DNA from: Streptomyces sp. NBC_01351
Lineage (GTDB): Bacteria > Actinomycetota > Actinomycetes > Streptomycetales > Streptomycetaceae
Reading direction: 5' to 3'
DNA length: 64,000 nt
Assembly: GCF_036237315.1 (NCBI RefSeq)
Contig: NZ_CP108356.1
Location: 806,001 to 870,000, forward strand
Below the pieces are notes generated by a model. It saw only the letters and a list, made by a program, of their open reading frames with translations, ran no database searches and was not told where the DNA came from. Position 1 is the first letter of the stretch. The number at the start of each line of letters is the position of its first letter. Below are positions 26,898 to 36,608 of the stretch, piece after piece. Made by a program: the position numbers and the translations under genes.

Positions 26898-28240
26898 GGT
26901 GCCTCCAAGGGGATCAGCGCCTCCACACGGTACCCGCCGGTCAGCCGCCTTCCGGTGCTCAGGGTTCCGTCGTAGACGGCGAGGCGCTCGCGCAGGCCGA
27001 GCAGGCCCCGGCCGTTCCCGGCCCCCGCGCCCGCGCCCGGGCGTCCACCGGTGTCGGTGACTTCCACCCGGAGCCGGTCCGGGCCGTATTCGACGGTCAC
27101 GGCGGCGGTGGCGCCGGACGCGTGCTTCACGGTGTTGGTCAGGGCTTCCTGGACCACGCGGTAGGCGGCGAGTTCGACTCCGGGAGGGAGGGGACAGGGC
27201 GGGCCGGTCACAGTGAGGCCGACCGGCAGTCCCGTGTCCCGGACCCGTCCGACCAACATGCCCAGCTGGTCCAGGCCGGGCTGCGGGGCCAACTCCGCAG
27301 CCGTGTCGGTCGGGTCCGTATCTCCGTCCGCCCCCTCGGGCTCGTCGGCCATCGTGAGCAGGCCCATGACGTGACGCAGCTCGGTCATGGCCGCCCGTCC
27401 GCCCGCCTCGACGGCGAGCAGCGCCTCGCCGGCCTGCTCGGGGGAGGTCTTCATGATCTTGCGGGCGGCGCCCGCCTGGATGATCATCACGCTGACGTTG
27501 TGCGTGACGACGTCGTGCAGTTCGCGAGCGATCCTCGCGCGCTCGTGCTCGACCGCCCGGCGCAGCGCCTCTGCCTGTTCGCGTTCCAGAGCGGTTAGCC
27601 GGGCGCGGCTCTCGTCGGTCCGCAGTTTCCAGGTGCGCAGCCCGATGGCGGCCACCGCCATCGGAACCAGGATCAGCAGCGTGACGTACTGGCTGGGGAC
27701 GATCGGTTTCACCGAGTTCCCGGAGGTGCCGACCAGCAGGACCGCCACCGGCATCGCGGCCAGGGTCACCACCCGGTAGGGGCTGTGGACGGCGGCGCTG
27801 TAGACGGCGATGACGAACGCGTAGAAGGTCAGCCGCGATACGTCGTACGGAGTGAGCAGAGCCGCGGCCGTCACGACGCAGAGCACGGCGAGCGGGTAAC
27901 GGCGGCGCAGCGCGAGTGCGGCCGAGGCGATGAGCGCGAGCGTCGCCATCAGGGCCAGGCCGCCGAGGCCGGTGGGCGGCACGTGCCGGACCGCACCCGG
28001 TGGGAACTCGGGTACCTGCTGCTTCCAGTTGTCGATGGCGTAGTAGAGGGTGGCGATGCCGATCGCCAGCGCCAGGAGCATGTCGAACTGCCGGGCCCGC
28101 GGGGTGGGCTGCGGCAGTGGGCCGGCCGGCTGCCCGGCGTCGCGGATCGCCTTCCTCAGCCGCTCCGGCGCCGTACGTACGTTCATCACCGGTTCATTGT
28201 CGCCACTGCTCCGGGCCTGCGCGTCCGTCCCCGTGGTCAT
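26894..28240 (-). CDS. Sensor histidine kinase (HisKA_3 type)
   Basis: 448 residues from ATG 28240; an ATG at 28186 (MNVRTAPERL) is an alternative, neither with a strong ribosome-binding site. Several membrane helices between about 35 and 200, then the dimerisation box ERARIARELHDVVTHNVSVMIIQAGAA with phospho-His, and a HATPase_c domain (EALTNTVKHA; DTGGRPG; GRGLLGLRERLAVYDGTL). Partner of the downstream NarL regulator. Two-component pairs of this type beside MacB-like exporters often sense envelope stress or cationic peptides; that is inference. Confidence 0.93.
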   Translation of the reverse strand: MTTGTDAQARSSGDNEPVMNVRTAPERLRKAIRDAGQPAGPLPQPTPRARQFDMLLALAIGIATLYYAIDNWKQQVPEFPPGAVRHVPPTGLGGLALMATLALIASAALALRRRYPLAVLCVVTAAALLTPYDVSRLTFYAFVIAVYSAAVHSPYRVVTLAAMPVAVLLVGTSGNSVKPIVPSQYVTLLILVPMAVAAIGLRTWKLRTDESRARLTALEREQAEALRRAVEHERARIARELHDVVTHNVSVMIIQAGAARKIMKTSPEQAGEALLAVEAGGRAAMTELRHVMGLLTMADEPEGADGDTDPTDTAAELAPQPGLDQLGMLVGRVRDTGLPVGLTVTGPPCPLPPGVELAAYRVVQEALTNTVKHASGATAAVTVEYGPDRLRVEVTDTGGRPGAGAGAGNGRGLLGLRERLAVYDGTLSTGRRLTGGYRVEALIPLEAP

Positions 28241-28402
28241 TCCCGGTGCAGCGGATACATCAGCCGCCTACATCGCAGGGATGACGTTTCCAGGGCTCAT
28301 CCGAGCGCGGTACCGCAAGGGGTTCGGGCGGCCGACGCGCTCGGGCCGGGCCCGTACCTAGCGTTCACGGAGCCCGGTTGCCCCTACCTGAGGAGCCCTC
28401 TC

Positions 28403-29110
28403 ATGACCACGCCTGTGATCGAACTGCGCGCGGTGAGCCGCCGCTACGACGACGGCCCGCCCGCGCTGCACGAGGCGTCGCTGACCGTGCTGCCCGGCGA
28501 GGCCGTCGCGATCCTCGGCCCGTCCGGCAGCGGCAAGTCGACGCTGCTCAATCTGATCGCGGGCCTCGACCGGCCGGATACCGGGACCGTCACCGTGGAC
28601 GGGGTGCGGGTGGACCGGTTGGGCGAGGCCGGAGCGGCGCTGTACCGGCGGTCGAAGATCGGGATGGTCTTCCAGTTCTTCAACCTGCTCGACGATCTGA
28701 CCGTCGCCGACAACGTCGTCCTGCCCGCGCGGCTCGCCGGTACGGCACGTGGTGAGGCCGATCGCCGGACGGCGGAACTCCTGGAAGTCCTCGGCATCGA
28801 CCGGCACGCCCGCGCCTACCCGGGGCGGCTGTCCGGCGGCGAGCGGCAGCGCGTCGCGGTGGCCCGGGCGTTGATGAACCGGCCGCCGCTGCTCCTGGCC
28901 GACGAACCGACCGGGGCCCTGGACACGGCCGCCGGACAGGACGTCAGCAGGCTGCTCACCGACCTCAACGCGGAGGGCCAGACCATCGTCGTGGTCACCC
29001 ACGACCTGGCTCTGGCCCGGTCCTGCACGAACCGCACGGTCCGGATCGCCGACGGCCGGATCACCGAGGACGTCCGCTCGCGGACCGTCGCCCCGGAGAC
29101 CGTCCGATGA
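28403..29110 (+). CDS. ABC transporter ATP-binding protein (MacB/LolD type)
   Basis: 235 residues. Walker A LGPSGSGKST, Q-loop MVFQFFNLL, signature RLSGGERQRVAVARAL, Walker B LLADEPTGALD and H-loop VVVTHD are complete. The FQFFNLL and PTGALD forms are those of the LolD/MacB class, which pairs with FtsX-like permeases. ATG with GAGGAG upstream; the stop overlaps the permease ATG (ATGA). Divergent from the two-component genes. Confidence 0.95.
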   Translation: MTTPVIELRAVSRRYDDGPPALHEASLTVLPGEAVAILGPSGSGKSTLLNLIAGLDRPDTGTVTVDGVRVDRLGEAGAALYRRSKIGMVFQFFNLLDDLTVADNVVLPARLAGTARGEADRRTAELLEVLGIDRHARAYPGRLSGGERQRVAVARALMNRPPLLLADEPTGALDTAAGQDVSRLLTDLNAEGQTIVVVTHDLALARSCTNRTVRIADGRITEDVRSRTVAPETVR

Positions 29111-31455
29111 GCGCGCTCGGCAAGGTGGTGCGCTCGGGGGTGGGACGCCGCCGGGTGCAGACGCTGGTGATCGGGCTCGCCACGATGATGGCGGTGGCCG
29201 CCTCCGTCCTCGGCGGATCGCTCCTCGTGGTCTCCGGCGCGCCCTTCGACGACGCCTTCGCCAGGCAGCACGGCGCGCATCTGTCCGTCGAGTTCGACGC
29301 GGGCAAGGTGAGTGCCGCGCAGCTGGCGACGACCAAGGACGCCGAGGAGGTGAGCGGCGCTGCCGGGCCGTTCGCGACGGCGACGGTCACCCCGCGGCCG
29401 GACGGGGCCGGCCCCGGGTGGCCGATGACCGTGGTCGGCCGGGGCGATCCCGGTCGGGACGTGGACGAGGTGACGCTGCTCGACGGGAGGTGGCCCACGC
29501 ACGCCGGCGAGATCGTGCTGTCCGCCGGATCCGCGCTCTTCCCGGCCATGGGCATGAAGCTCGCCTTCCCCGACCTGCCCGGCGGCCCGACCCTGACGGT
29601 CGTCGGTGTGGGCCGCTCGGTCACGCAGACCGCCGACGCGTGGGTGGTTCCGTCCCAGATGCCGGCGCTCACCGCGCCCGGCAGCGGCGGCTACCAGATG
29701 CTCTACCGCTTCGCCGACGCGGGCACCGCCGCGCAGATCACCGCGGGCGGCAAGGTCCTCACGGATACGCTGCCGCCGGGAGCAGCCGTCGGGGAGCAGT
29801 CCTGGCTCACCGTCAAGGAGGCGGCGGAGCGCGACACCGCGCTCTACGTCCCGTTCCTGATCGCGTTCGGGGCCCTCGGCCTGGTCATGTCGGTGCTCAT
29901 CGTGGGCAACGTCGTCGCGTCGTCCGTCGGCGCGGGGACACGCCGCATCGGCATCCTCAAGGCCGTCGGCTTCACTCCTGCCCAGGTCGTACGGGCGTAC
30001 GTCGGCCAGGCGCTGGTCCCGGCCGCGGTCGGCACGGCACTCGGTGTTCTCGCCGGGCACCTGCTGGCCGTCCCCGTACTGGCCGAAACCGAGGAGGTCT
30101 ACGGCACGTCGTCCCTGACCATCGCCCCCTGGGTCGACGCGGCGGTGGTCGCCGGGGTGCTCTGCCTGGTCGCGGTGTCCGCATGGGCGAGTGCCTGGCG
30201 GGCCGGCCGGCTGCGTACGGTCGACGCGCTCGCCGTCAGAGGTACCGCGTCGGCGGGGCGCGGGCGGTGGGCGGCCCGCCTGGCCGGCCGACTGCCGCTG
30301 CCGCAGCCGGTCGCCCTGGGCCTGGCCCGGCCCTTCGCGCGGCCCGCCCGGGCGCTGGCCATGGGCACGGCGGTCCTGTTCGGCGCCATCGCCGTCACGT
30401 TCACCGTGGGGATGGCCGCCTCGCTCGGCGAGGTGATGAAGGCGAAGGCCCACGACGCCGCCGATGTCACCGTGGCCGCACCCTTGCCGGAGTTCGGACC
30501 CCAGGGCCCCGGTCCCGAGAAGCTTCCGAAGGCCGATCCCGCCGCGGTCGCGGCGCTCATCGAGGCCAACTCCGCTACCAGGAAGTACTACAGGGCCGCG
30601 ACGGTACGGGCGACCGTGTCCGGAGTGACCGGCACCATCGACGTGATCGCCTTCACCGGCGACGCCTCCTGGGGCGGCTACGCGATGGTCGCGGGCCGCT
30701 GGATCGACGAGCCCGGGGAGGCCGTGGTCCCGACGCAGTTCCTGGCCGGCACCGGCACCCGGATCGGCGACACCATCACCCTGAACGGCCTGGCCCAGCC
30801 GGTCACGGTCCGGATCGTCGGCGAGATCCTCGACCCCCGCAACGACGGCATGCAGGTCTTCACCGACGCCACGACCCTCGCGGCCGCACGTCCCGACCTA
30901 TCGGAGACGAGCCATCACATCGCGGTCCTCTCGGGCACCGACGTCACCCGCTACGTCGACGCGCTGAACGAGGATCTGACACCGCTGGGGGTCAGCGCCC
31001 GGGCCGGCGGGCTCGACGCCGGCGGCGACATGGTCGTCACGCTCAACGCGCTGTCCGCGGTCCTCACGCTGATGCTCGTCACCGTCGCCGCGCTCGGCGT
31101 GCTGGGCGGCGTGCTGCTCGACACCCGCGAGCGCGTCCGGGAGATCGGCGTCCACAAGGCGCTCGGCATGACCCCCCGGCAGACCATCGCGATGGTCCTC
31201 ACCTCGGTCGTGATGACCGGCCTGGCCGCCGGCGCCCTGGGCGTGCCGCTCGGCGTCGCCCTGCACGGCTGGGTCATCCCCGCGATGGGCGACAGCGCGG
31301 GGCTCCGCCTCCCGGACTCCGTCATCGCCGTCTACCACGCGGCCGAACTGGTCCCGCTCGCACTCGGCGGCCTGCTCATCGCCACCCTGGGCGCGCTCCT
31401 GCCCGCCGGCTGGGCCGCCAGGACCCGAACCGCCGCGGCCCTGCGCACCGAATAG
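29107..31455 (+). CDS. ABC transporter permease, FtsX-like
   Basis: 782 residues: an N-terminal membrane helix, a large extracytoplasmic domain, three helices near 250-370, a fourth near 415-440, a second extracytoplasmic domain (about 450-640) and three more helices to the end. Two FtsX signatures are seen (TRRIGILKAVGFTPAQVVRAYVGQAL and RVREIGVHKALGMTPRQTIAMVLTS), so it is a duplicated FtsX protein acting as a complete permease with the coupled ATPase. Likely mechanotransmission or peptide/lipid export at the envelope. Confidence 0.93.
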   Translation: MSALGKVVRSGVGRRRVQTLVIGLATMMAVAASVLGGSLLVVSGAPFDDAFARQHGAHLSVEFDAGKVSAAQLATTKDAEEVSGAAGPFATATVTPRPDGAGPGWPMTVVGRGDPGRDVDEVTLLDGRWPTHAGEIVLSAGSALFPAMGMKLAFPDLPGGPTLTVVGVGRSVTQTADAWVVPSQMPALTAPGSGGYQMLYRFADAGTAAQITAGGKVLTDTLPPGAAVGEQSWLTVKEAAERDTALYVPFLIAFGALGLVMSVLIVGNVVASSVGAGTRRIGILKAVGFTPAQVVRAYVGQALVPAAVGTALGVLAGHLLAVPVLAETEEVYGTSSLTIAPWVDAAVVAGVLCLVAVSAWASAWRAGRLRTVDALAVRGTASAGRGRWAARLAGRLPLPQPVALGLARPFARPARALAMGTAVLFGAIAVTFTVGMAASLGEVMKAKAHDAADVTVAAPLPEFGPQGPGPEKLPKADPAAVAALIEANSATRKYYRAATVRATVSGVTGTIDVIAFTGDASWGGYAMVAGRWIDEPGEAVVPTQFLAGTGTRIGDTITLNGLAQPVTVRIVGEILDPRNDGMQVFTDATTLAAARPDLSETSHHIAVLSGTDVTRYVDALNEDLTPLGVSARAGGLDAGGDMVVTLNALSAVLTLMLVTVAALGVLGGVLLDTRERVREIGVHKALGMTPRQTIAMVLTSVVMTGLAAGALGVPLGVALHGWVIPAMGDSAGLRLPDSVIAVYHAAELVPLALGGLLIATLGALLPAGWAARTRTAAALRTE

Positions 31456-31481
31456 GAGGTCGGTCCCCGCGGTCGGGGGTC

Positions 31482-31877
31482 CTAGAAGCCGTCCGGGGAG
31501 CGCTCGGCGGGATCCGTCACCAGGCCGGTGAAGTCCGCCTCGTTGCGCTCCGCCCGGGTGACGTACCAGCGGGCGATGAGCCACATCACCGGGTAGACCA
31601 GCACGCCGAGCGCCACCCAGACCAGCGTGCGCGGGCCCCCGCTCGGCAGTACGAACACCAGCGGCAGCGAGCCGACCAGCAGCCCGAGCGCGGCCAGCGC
31701 GCCCAGCCCGGCCCGCAGCTGGCTGCGCATCAGGGCGCGTACGTAGGTGGCGCCGAGGGTGGTCTGCTCGGAGATCTCCGAGCGCGCAGGAGCGTGCGCG
31801 GGCGGGCGGCGGCGGTGGCCCCGGGGCACCCCGGTGACGACCTCGCGCCGGGGCGACGACTGCTGTTCCTCGGGCAC
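31482..31877 (-). CDS. Small two-helix membrane protein
   Basis: 131 residues from GTG 31877. Cytoplasmic Arg/Pro-rich N-terminus, TTLGATYVRALMRSQLRAG, two hydrophobic segments (LGALAALGLLVGSLPLVFVL; LVWVALGVLVYPVMWLIA) and a charged tail RWYVTRAERNEADF. The tail recalls small proteins encoded with solute symporters in Streptomyces, but no symporter is nearby. Function unknown. The start could lie further upstream. Confidence 0.65.
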   Translation of the reverse strand: MPEEQQSSPRREVVTGVPRGHRRRPPAHAPARSEISEQTTLGATYVRALMRSQLRAGLGALAALGLLVGSLPLVFVLPSGGPRTLVWVALGVLVYPVMWLIARWYVTRAERNEADFTGLVTDPAERSPDGF

Positions 31878-31903
31878 GGTGCCGGAGTCTACGCAGCGGC
31901 GGG

Positions 31904-32764
31904 CTATTTGAGGAGCCGCGAGAGCCGCCGGTCGGCGAGCGGCTTCCCGCCCGTCTGGCACGTGGGGCAGTACTCCAGCGAGGAGTCGGCGAAGGACACC
32001 GATCGGACGGTGTCCCCGCACACCGGACACGCCTCCCCGGCCCGCCCGTGCACCCGCAGGCCGCTCTTCTTCTCCGCCTTCAGCTCCCCGGCGGCCACCC
32101 CGTGCGCCCGGGCGACGGCCTCCCGCAGGGTGTCCCGCACGGCCGCGTAGAGCTCGGTGACCTGCTCCTCCTCGAACGCAGCGGCCGGCTTGAACGGGGA
32201 AACCCGCGCCCGGTGCAGGATTTCATCGCTGTAGGCGTTCCCGATGCCCGCGATGACGCTCTGGTCCCTCAACACGCCCTTGATCTGCCGCCGTTCCCCG
32301 GCCAGCAACACGGCGAAGGCTTCCCGGTCGAACCCCTCGTCGAGCGGATCGGGACCGAGCCGGGCGATCCCGGGCACCTCCCGGGGATCGCGCACCACGT
32401 ACACGGCGAGCCGCTTCTGCGTCCCCGCCTCCGTGAGGTCGAACCCGCCGCCGCCCTCCAGTACGACGCGCAGCGCGAGCGGCCCCTTGCCGGGGCGCGG
32501 CGGCTGCGCGGGCAGGGTGTCCTGCCAGCGCAGCCAGCCGGCCCTGGCCAGGTGGGTGACGAGGTGGAGCTCCCCGATCCGCACGGCCAGGAACTTGCCG
32601 TACCGGGCGGTGGCACCGGCCCGCTCCCCTTCGAGGGCGGTCACGGGCGGGTCGTACGTCTTGAGCACGCTCACCGCCAGCGGGAGGACGCGCTCGACCA
32701 CCCGCCCGGTGAGGTGCTCGTCGAGGTACTCCCGCAGGGCCTCGACCTCGGGCAGCTCCGGCAT
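31904..32764 (-). CDS. Fpg/Nei family DNA glycosylase
   Basis: 286 residues. Starts MPELPEVEALR with the catalytic N-terminal Pro and Glu exposed after Met removal; Lys in ATARYGKFLAV; helix-two-turn-helix QSVIAGIGNAYSDEILHRARVSP; C-terminal zinc finger CPVCGDTVRSV ... YCPTCQTGG. It removes damaged bases (oxidised purines or pyrimidines) and nicks the strand. Whether it prefers 8-oxoG (Fpg) or Nei substrates cannot be told. The TPR gene upstream on the same strand ends 20 bases away. Confidence 0.93.
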   Translation of the reverse strand: MPELPEVEALREYLDEHLTGRVVERVLPLAVSVLKTYDPPVTALEGERAGATARYGKFLAVRIGELHLVTHLARAGWLRWQDTLPAQPPRPGKGPLALRVVLEGGGGFDLTEAGTQKRLAVYVVRDPREVPGIARLGPDPLDEGFDREAFAVLLAGERRQIKGVLRDQSVIAGIGNAYSDEILHRARVSPFKPAAAFEEEQVTELYAAVRDTLREAVARAHGVAAGELKAEKKSGLRVHGRAGEACPVCGDTVRSVSFADSSLEYCPTCQTGGKPLADRRLSRLLK

Positions 32765-32784
32765 GGCTCCAGCCTGCCGCCGCC

Positions 32785-34032
32785 TCAGGCGAAACGCGAG
32801 CTGAGCACGGGACCCGGCGACGGGACGCGGTCACGGGGCGCCGCGAGCCATCCGGTGCGCACGCCCGCGGCGAACGCCCGGAACGCCGCGTCCGGATCGG
32901 CCGGGCTCTCTCCGTCGCCCTCGTCCGGCCCGTGATCGGCGGCCGCGATCCCGCGGGCGATCTCCTCCTCGGCCCGCTCGTCGTCCTCCCAGGCCACGGC
33001 GACGAACTGGCACAGCAGCGCGCTGAAGTCGGCGCTCACGGCGGGCGGATCGGTCCAGCAGGTGGCGTGCTCGTAGAGGATCTGCCCGTCGGCGCGCGCG
33101 TGCAGCGTGCGAACGAGGTCCTGCTCCACCCCGCCCAGGTCGTGCGCCACGACGACGGTGTCCGTCCGGGTGGGCTCGTACGGCACCACGGGCAGCCCGA
33201 GCACCTGCGCGGCGGCGAGCCCGAGGATCCGGTCGGACCGGCCCGGCAGCAGCGACACCGTCCCCGGGCGGCGCCCGGCGGCCTCCAGCGCGAGCGCGAA
33301 CCGGGCGAGGCCGCGCCGGCACTGCCCGGCGCTGTCGCCGAGGTAGGCGTACCGGCCCGTCATCCCGGCCCCCCAGCCGTACGGGGAGAGGGTGCCGAGC
33401 AGTCCGCCGGTGAGCCCGTAGTGCCAGCCGCGCAGGTCCTGCGCGCCGAGCGGATCGGGGTGACCCGCGGCGCGCTGGGCCCTGCGGGACTGGGCGCTGC
33501 GCAGCACCCGGCCCCTCTGCCGCTCGTGCGCGCCGGACCAGCGCGGGTCCTCGGGGGCGGCGAGGGCGAGGCCGATCCGTTCGGCGCTGTCCAGGTCCCC
33601 GGCGAGCAGGGTGTGGTGCACGAGGAGGTACGTCTCGGGCCAGGCGGGCAGCTCCTCGCCCCGGGCCGCCAGCAGCGCGGCGGCCTCGGCGTGCCGGTGC
33701 TCGTCCTCCAGGGCGGAGGTCAGCTCGGCGAGCAGCGGCCGCGAGTCGGGCAGCAGCCGCAGCGCCTCGCGCAGCGGCGCGACGGCGAGGAAGGCCACGC
33801 CGCGCTCGACGCAGGCGTAGCCGAGGTCGTAGAGGGCCTGGGGGTCGTCCGCGCGGGCCTTGGCGGCGGCCCCGGCGAGGTTCTCGAAGCCGGCGGCCTC
33901 GGCCAAGGCGTGGGCGGCCCGCGCGAGTTCTTCGATGGGGAGGGTCTCGGCCTGCGGCCGGAGCGAGCGGACCGCGGCGGGCAGGTCCCCTGCGGCCAGC
34001 AGTCGGCGTACTTCGTCTATGGCAGTCGTCAT
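32785..34032 (-). CDS. TPR-like hypothetical protein
   Basis: 415 residues. The N-terminal half is helical and repeat-like (AARSLR, ALYDLGYACVERGVAFLAVAPLREALRLLPDSRPLLAELTSALEDE), typical of tetratricopeptide repeats; the C-terminal half has conserved-looking segments (YAYLGDSAGQC, PVVPYEPTRTDTVVVAHDL). No enzymatic motif recognised. Probably co-transcribed with the downstream glycosylase gene. Confidence 0.75.
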   Translation of the reverse strand: MTTAIDEVRRLLAAGDLPAAVRSLRPQAETLPIEELARAAHALAEAAGFENLAGAAAKARADDPQALYDLGYACVERGVAFLAVAPLREALRLLPDSRPLLAELTSALEDEHRHAEAAALLAARGEELPAWPETYLLVHHTLLAGDLDSAERIGLALAAPEDPRWSGAHERQRGRVLRSAQSRRAQRAAGHPDPLGAQDLRGWHYGLTGGLLGTLSPYGWGAGMTGRYAYLGDSAGQCRRGLARFALALEAAGRRPGTVSLLPGRSDRILGLAAAQVLGLPVVPYEPTRTDTVVVAHDLGGVEQDLVRTLHARADGQILYEHATCWTDPPAVSADFSALLCQFVAVAWEDDERAEEEIARGIAAADHGPDEGDGESPADPDAAFRAFAAGVRTGWLAAPRDRVPSPGPVLSSRFA

Positions 34033-34278
34033 CGCCCCCGATCCTCACGGACCCCCGCAGCCGCCGCAACGGACTTTCCCCCGCGCCTCAAAGATCCGGG
34101 GCTCCGCCCCGTACCCTCCCCCAGACTCCGTCCGGGGCGACCCCCACTCCTCAAACGCCGGAGGGGCTGGATTTTGCCCGGCCCGGACCTGAAAACGTTC
34201 CCGGAAGAGTGCGTCATCCGGGCGGAGCCAGGGTGTGACCCGGACCGAAGGCCGAGGGGGGACACCCAGGACGGGGAC

Positions 34279-34392
34279 GGGGTGGGGTGTTGTCCGGGAC
34301 GTAAAACGTGATGTGTGGCGCGGCAGCCACCCGAACAAACGAAGACCCGTCCAGGCGCCATAAATCATGAGTCCCGGACAACACCCCACCCC
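34279..34392. repeat. 22-bp perfect inverted repeat around a 70-bp centre
   Basis: Arms 34279-34300 and 34371-34392 are exact reverse complements (starting GGGGTGGGGTG and ending with CACCCCACCCC). The centre holds ACGTaaaACGT and an AT-richer end (CATAAATCATGA). It lies in the 505-bp space between the TPR gene and the SpoIIE-type gene. Could be a strong transcription barrier or a MITE-like element; no target-site duplication was identified. Confidence 0.65.
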
Positions 34393-34395
34393 GGC

Positions 34396-34470
34396 ACCGG
34401 CCCCCACCCGGCACCCCGCCAGGGGACACCGCACCGGCCCCCACCCGCAGCCCCCGCCAGGGGACACCGC
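34396..34470. repeat. Tandem 37/38-bp repeat
   Basis: Copy 1 at 34396-34432 and copy 2 at 34433-34470 share ACCGGCCCCCACCCG and GCCAGGGGACACCGC with few differences. AGGGGACAC recurs once more at 34523. The array starts 4 bases after the inverted repeat and ends just before the convergent-side gene. No gene is supported in 34033-34537. Confidence 0.6.
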
Positions 34471-34537
34471 CGAGCCCCCGGAGCAGCCGGACCCGCACGA
34501 CACGCCCCGCCGAGCCCCCCGCAGGGGACACGCCCCG

Positions 34538-36583
34538 CTACCCCATCACGAACTCGCACCACACGCACTTGCCGCTCCCCCGGGACTCCACACCCCACAC
34601 GTCCGCCAGCCGGTCCACCAGCATCAGCCCCCTCCCCGACACCCCCGCCTCCCCCGCCTCCCGCCGCCTCGGCAGCGCGCTGGAGCGGTCTTCGACCTCG
34701 ACCCGGAGCCGGCGCTGCGGGCCCGAGAGGACCCGGAGGGTCACGATCGCCGGGCCGTCCGTGTGCATCAGGGCGTTCACGATCAGCTCGTCCGCGACGA
34801 GCTCGATCTCGTCGGCCCGCTCCCGCGCGCCCCATGCGCGCACCGCCGCGCCGATCATGTGCCGCGCGGCGACCAGCGCCTCCGGGTCCGCCGGGGCCAC
34901 GTGCTGCTGCAGGCGGCCCCCGCCGCCGGGAGTGGTCACCGCCTCCCGGCGCAGCAGGAGCAGCGCCATGTCGTCGTCGCCGCCGCGTTCGTCGACGACC
35001 CCGCACAGCTGGTCCGCGAGTCGCTGGAGGTCGTCCGGGCCGTTGCGGACCAGCGAGGTCAGCAGCCGGATGCCGTCGTCGAGGTCGGCGCCGGGCTGTT
35101 CCACGAGGCCGTCCGTGCACAGCAGGAGCGTTTCTCCCGGGTCCAGTTCCACCGTGGTCACCGGGTATTCGAGCCGTCCGAACTCCGCCGACAGGCCGAG
35201 CGGCATCCCACCGCTCACGGGGAGGCGCCGGCAGTCCCCGTCCGTGGTGCGCAGCAGGGGGTCGAGGTGGCCGGCCCGGACCAGTTGCAGCACCCCCGTG
35301 GACAGATCGGCCTCGACGTACGTGCAGGTGGCGAAGCGATCGGTGTCCAGCTCGTGGAGGAACACCGATGCCCGCGCCATCACCGTGCCCGGCGAGTGCC
35401 CCTCCGCGGCGTACGCGCGCAGCACGATCCGGAGCTGCCCCATCACCGCCGCGGCGTGCGTGTCGTGGCCCTGGACGTCGCCGATGACCGCGCCGACCCG
35501 GCCGCCCGGCAGCGGGATGACGTCGTACCAGTCGCCGCCGATGTCCTGCCCCATCCGGGCGGAGCGGTAGCGCACCGCGATCTCGCCGCCCGGCACCGGC
35601 GGGATCCGGCGCGGCAGCATGGCCTGCTGGAGGCCCTCCGCCAGGTCGTGTTCCTGCTCCAGGAGCATGGCCCGTTGGAGGCTCTGCGCGATGCTGCTGC
35701 CCAGCGCGACGAGCAGGTTGCGCTCGTCCTGGGTGAAGCCGTCCTTGTCCTGGTAGAGGAGACCGATCGCGCCGATGGGTCTGGCCTGGGCGATCAGCGG
35801 AAGGTACGCGGCCGCCGAGATGTCCATGTACGAGATCTTGGCCCAGAGGCCGGGGTAGTCCTCGGCGAACTCCCGCGCCGAGTCGAGGAAGCGCGGCTGG
35901 AGCGAGCGGACGACCTCGCTCATCGGGTACTGCTCGTCGATGCGGGTGTAGCGCGTGCCGGGGACGAAGCTGCCTTCGGGGCCTTCCGCGACGAGGTGGA
36001 TCCGGCCTGCCTCGACGAGGCCCATCACCATGCCCATCGAGCCGAGCCGTTCCAGGCCGTGGGCGTCGCCGAGCGCGTCGATGACGTCTTGGACCGTACG
36101 GGCGTGGGCCAAGGCGGCGGTGGTGGACTCCACCACCGAGGTCTGGCGGCGCCGCTCCTCGTCGAGGCCGAGCCGCTCCGCCGAGTGGCTGAGCTCCTCG
36201 GTGGCGTCCCGGACGATGCCGATGATCCGGTACGGGCGCCCGTCCGGGCCGCGCATGACGCGGCCCTGGGTGTGCGTCCAGCGCAGCCGGCCGTCGTGGC
36301 AGCGGATGCGGAAGTACGCGCCGTAGCTGTCCACGCCGCTCTTGAGGGCGGAGGAGACCAGGGCGTCGAGCCGGGTCCCCTCCGCGGGCGGGACGCGCGG
36401 GGAGAGGGATTCGGGCCGGCCGTCGTACTCGGCCGGGGTCGTGTCGAAGACGTCGAGGGCGGCTTCGTCCATGTGCATGAGACCGGTGACCAGGTCCCAG
36501 TCGAAACTGCCCATGCGGTTCAGCGAGAGCGACCGGTCCGGGTGTGCGGGCCAGTCGTCCGGCAACGATACGGCGGTCAACAC
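34538..36583 (-). CDS. PAS-GAF-SpoIIE phosphatase with anti-sigma kinase domain
   Basis: 681 residues from GTG 36583 with GGTGGA upstream. PAS near 20-130 (MGSFDWDLVTGLMHMDEAALDVF), GAF near 150-310 (AAAYLPLIAQARPIGAIGLLYQ), PP2C/SpoIIE near 330-540 (QDIGGDWYDVIPLPGGRVGAVIGDVQGHD; LLLCTDGLVE; DDDMALLLLR) and a C-terminal HATPase_c (ELVADELIVNALMHT; GRGLMLVDRLADVWGV). Such proteins dephosphorylate an anti-anti-sigma factor and may phosphorylate it through the kinase domain, tuning a SigB-type sigma factor. Input ligand unknown. Confidence 0.93.
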   Translation of the reverse strand: MLTAVSLPDDWPAHPDRSLSLNRMGSFDWDLVTGLMHMDEAALDVFDTTPAEYDGRPESLSPRVPPAEGTRLDALVSSALKSGVDSYGAYFRIRCHDGRLRWTHTQGRVMRGPDGRPYRIIGIVRDATEELSHSAERLGLDEERRRQTSVVESTTAALAHARTVQDVIDALGDAHGLERLGSMGMVMGLVEAGRIHLVAEGPEGSFVPGTRYTRIDEQYPMSEVVRSLQPRFLDSAREFAEDYPGLWAKISYMDISAAAYLPLIAQARPIGAIGLLYQDKDGFTQDERNLLVALGSSIAQSLQRAMLLEQEHDLAEGLQQAMLPRRIPPVPGGEIAVRYRSARMGQDIGGDWYDVIPLPGGRVGAVIGDVQGHDTHAAAVMGQLRIVLRAYAAEGHSPGTVMARASVFLHELDTDRFATCTYVEADLSTGVLQLVRAGHLDPLLRTTDGDCRRLPVSGGMPLGLSAEFGRLEYPVTTVELDPGETLLLCTDGLVEQPGADLDDGIRLLTSLVRNGPDDLQRLADQLCGVVDERGGDDDMALLLLRREAVTTPGGGGRLQQHVAPADPEALVAARHMIGAAVRAWGARERADEIELVADELIVNALMHTDGPAIVTLRVLSGPQRRLRVEVEDRSSALPRRREAGEAGVSGRGLMLVDRLADVWGVESRGSGKCVWCEFVMG

Positions 36584-36608
36584 CGATCCACCATGACACA
36601 GGCGCCGG

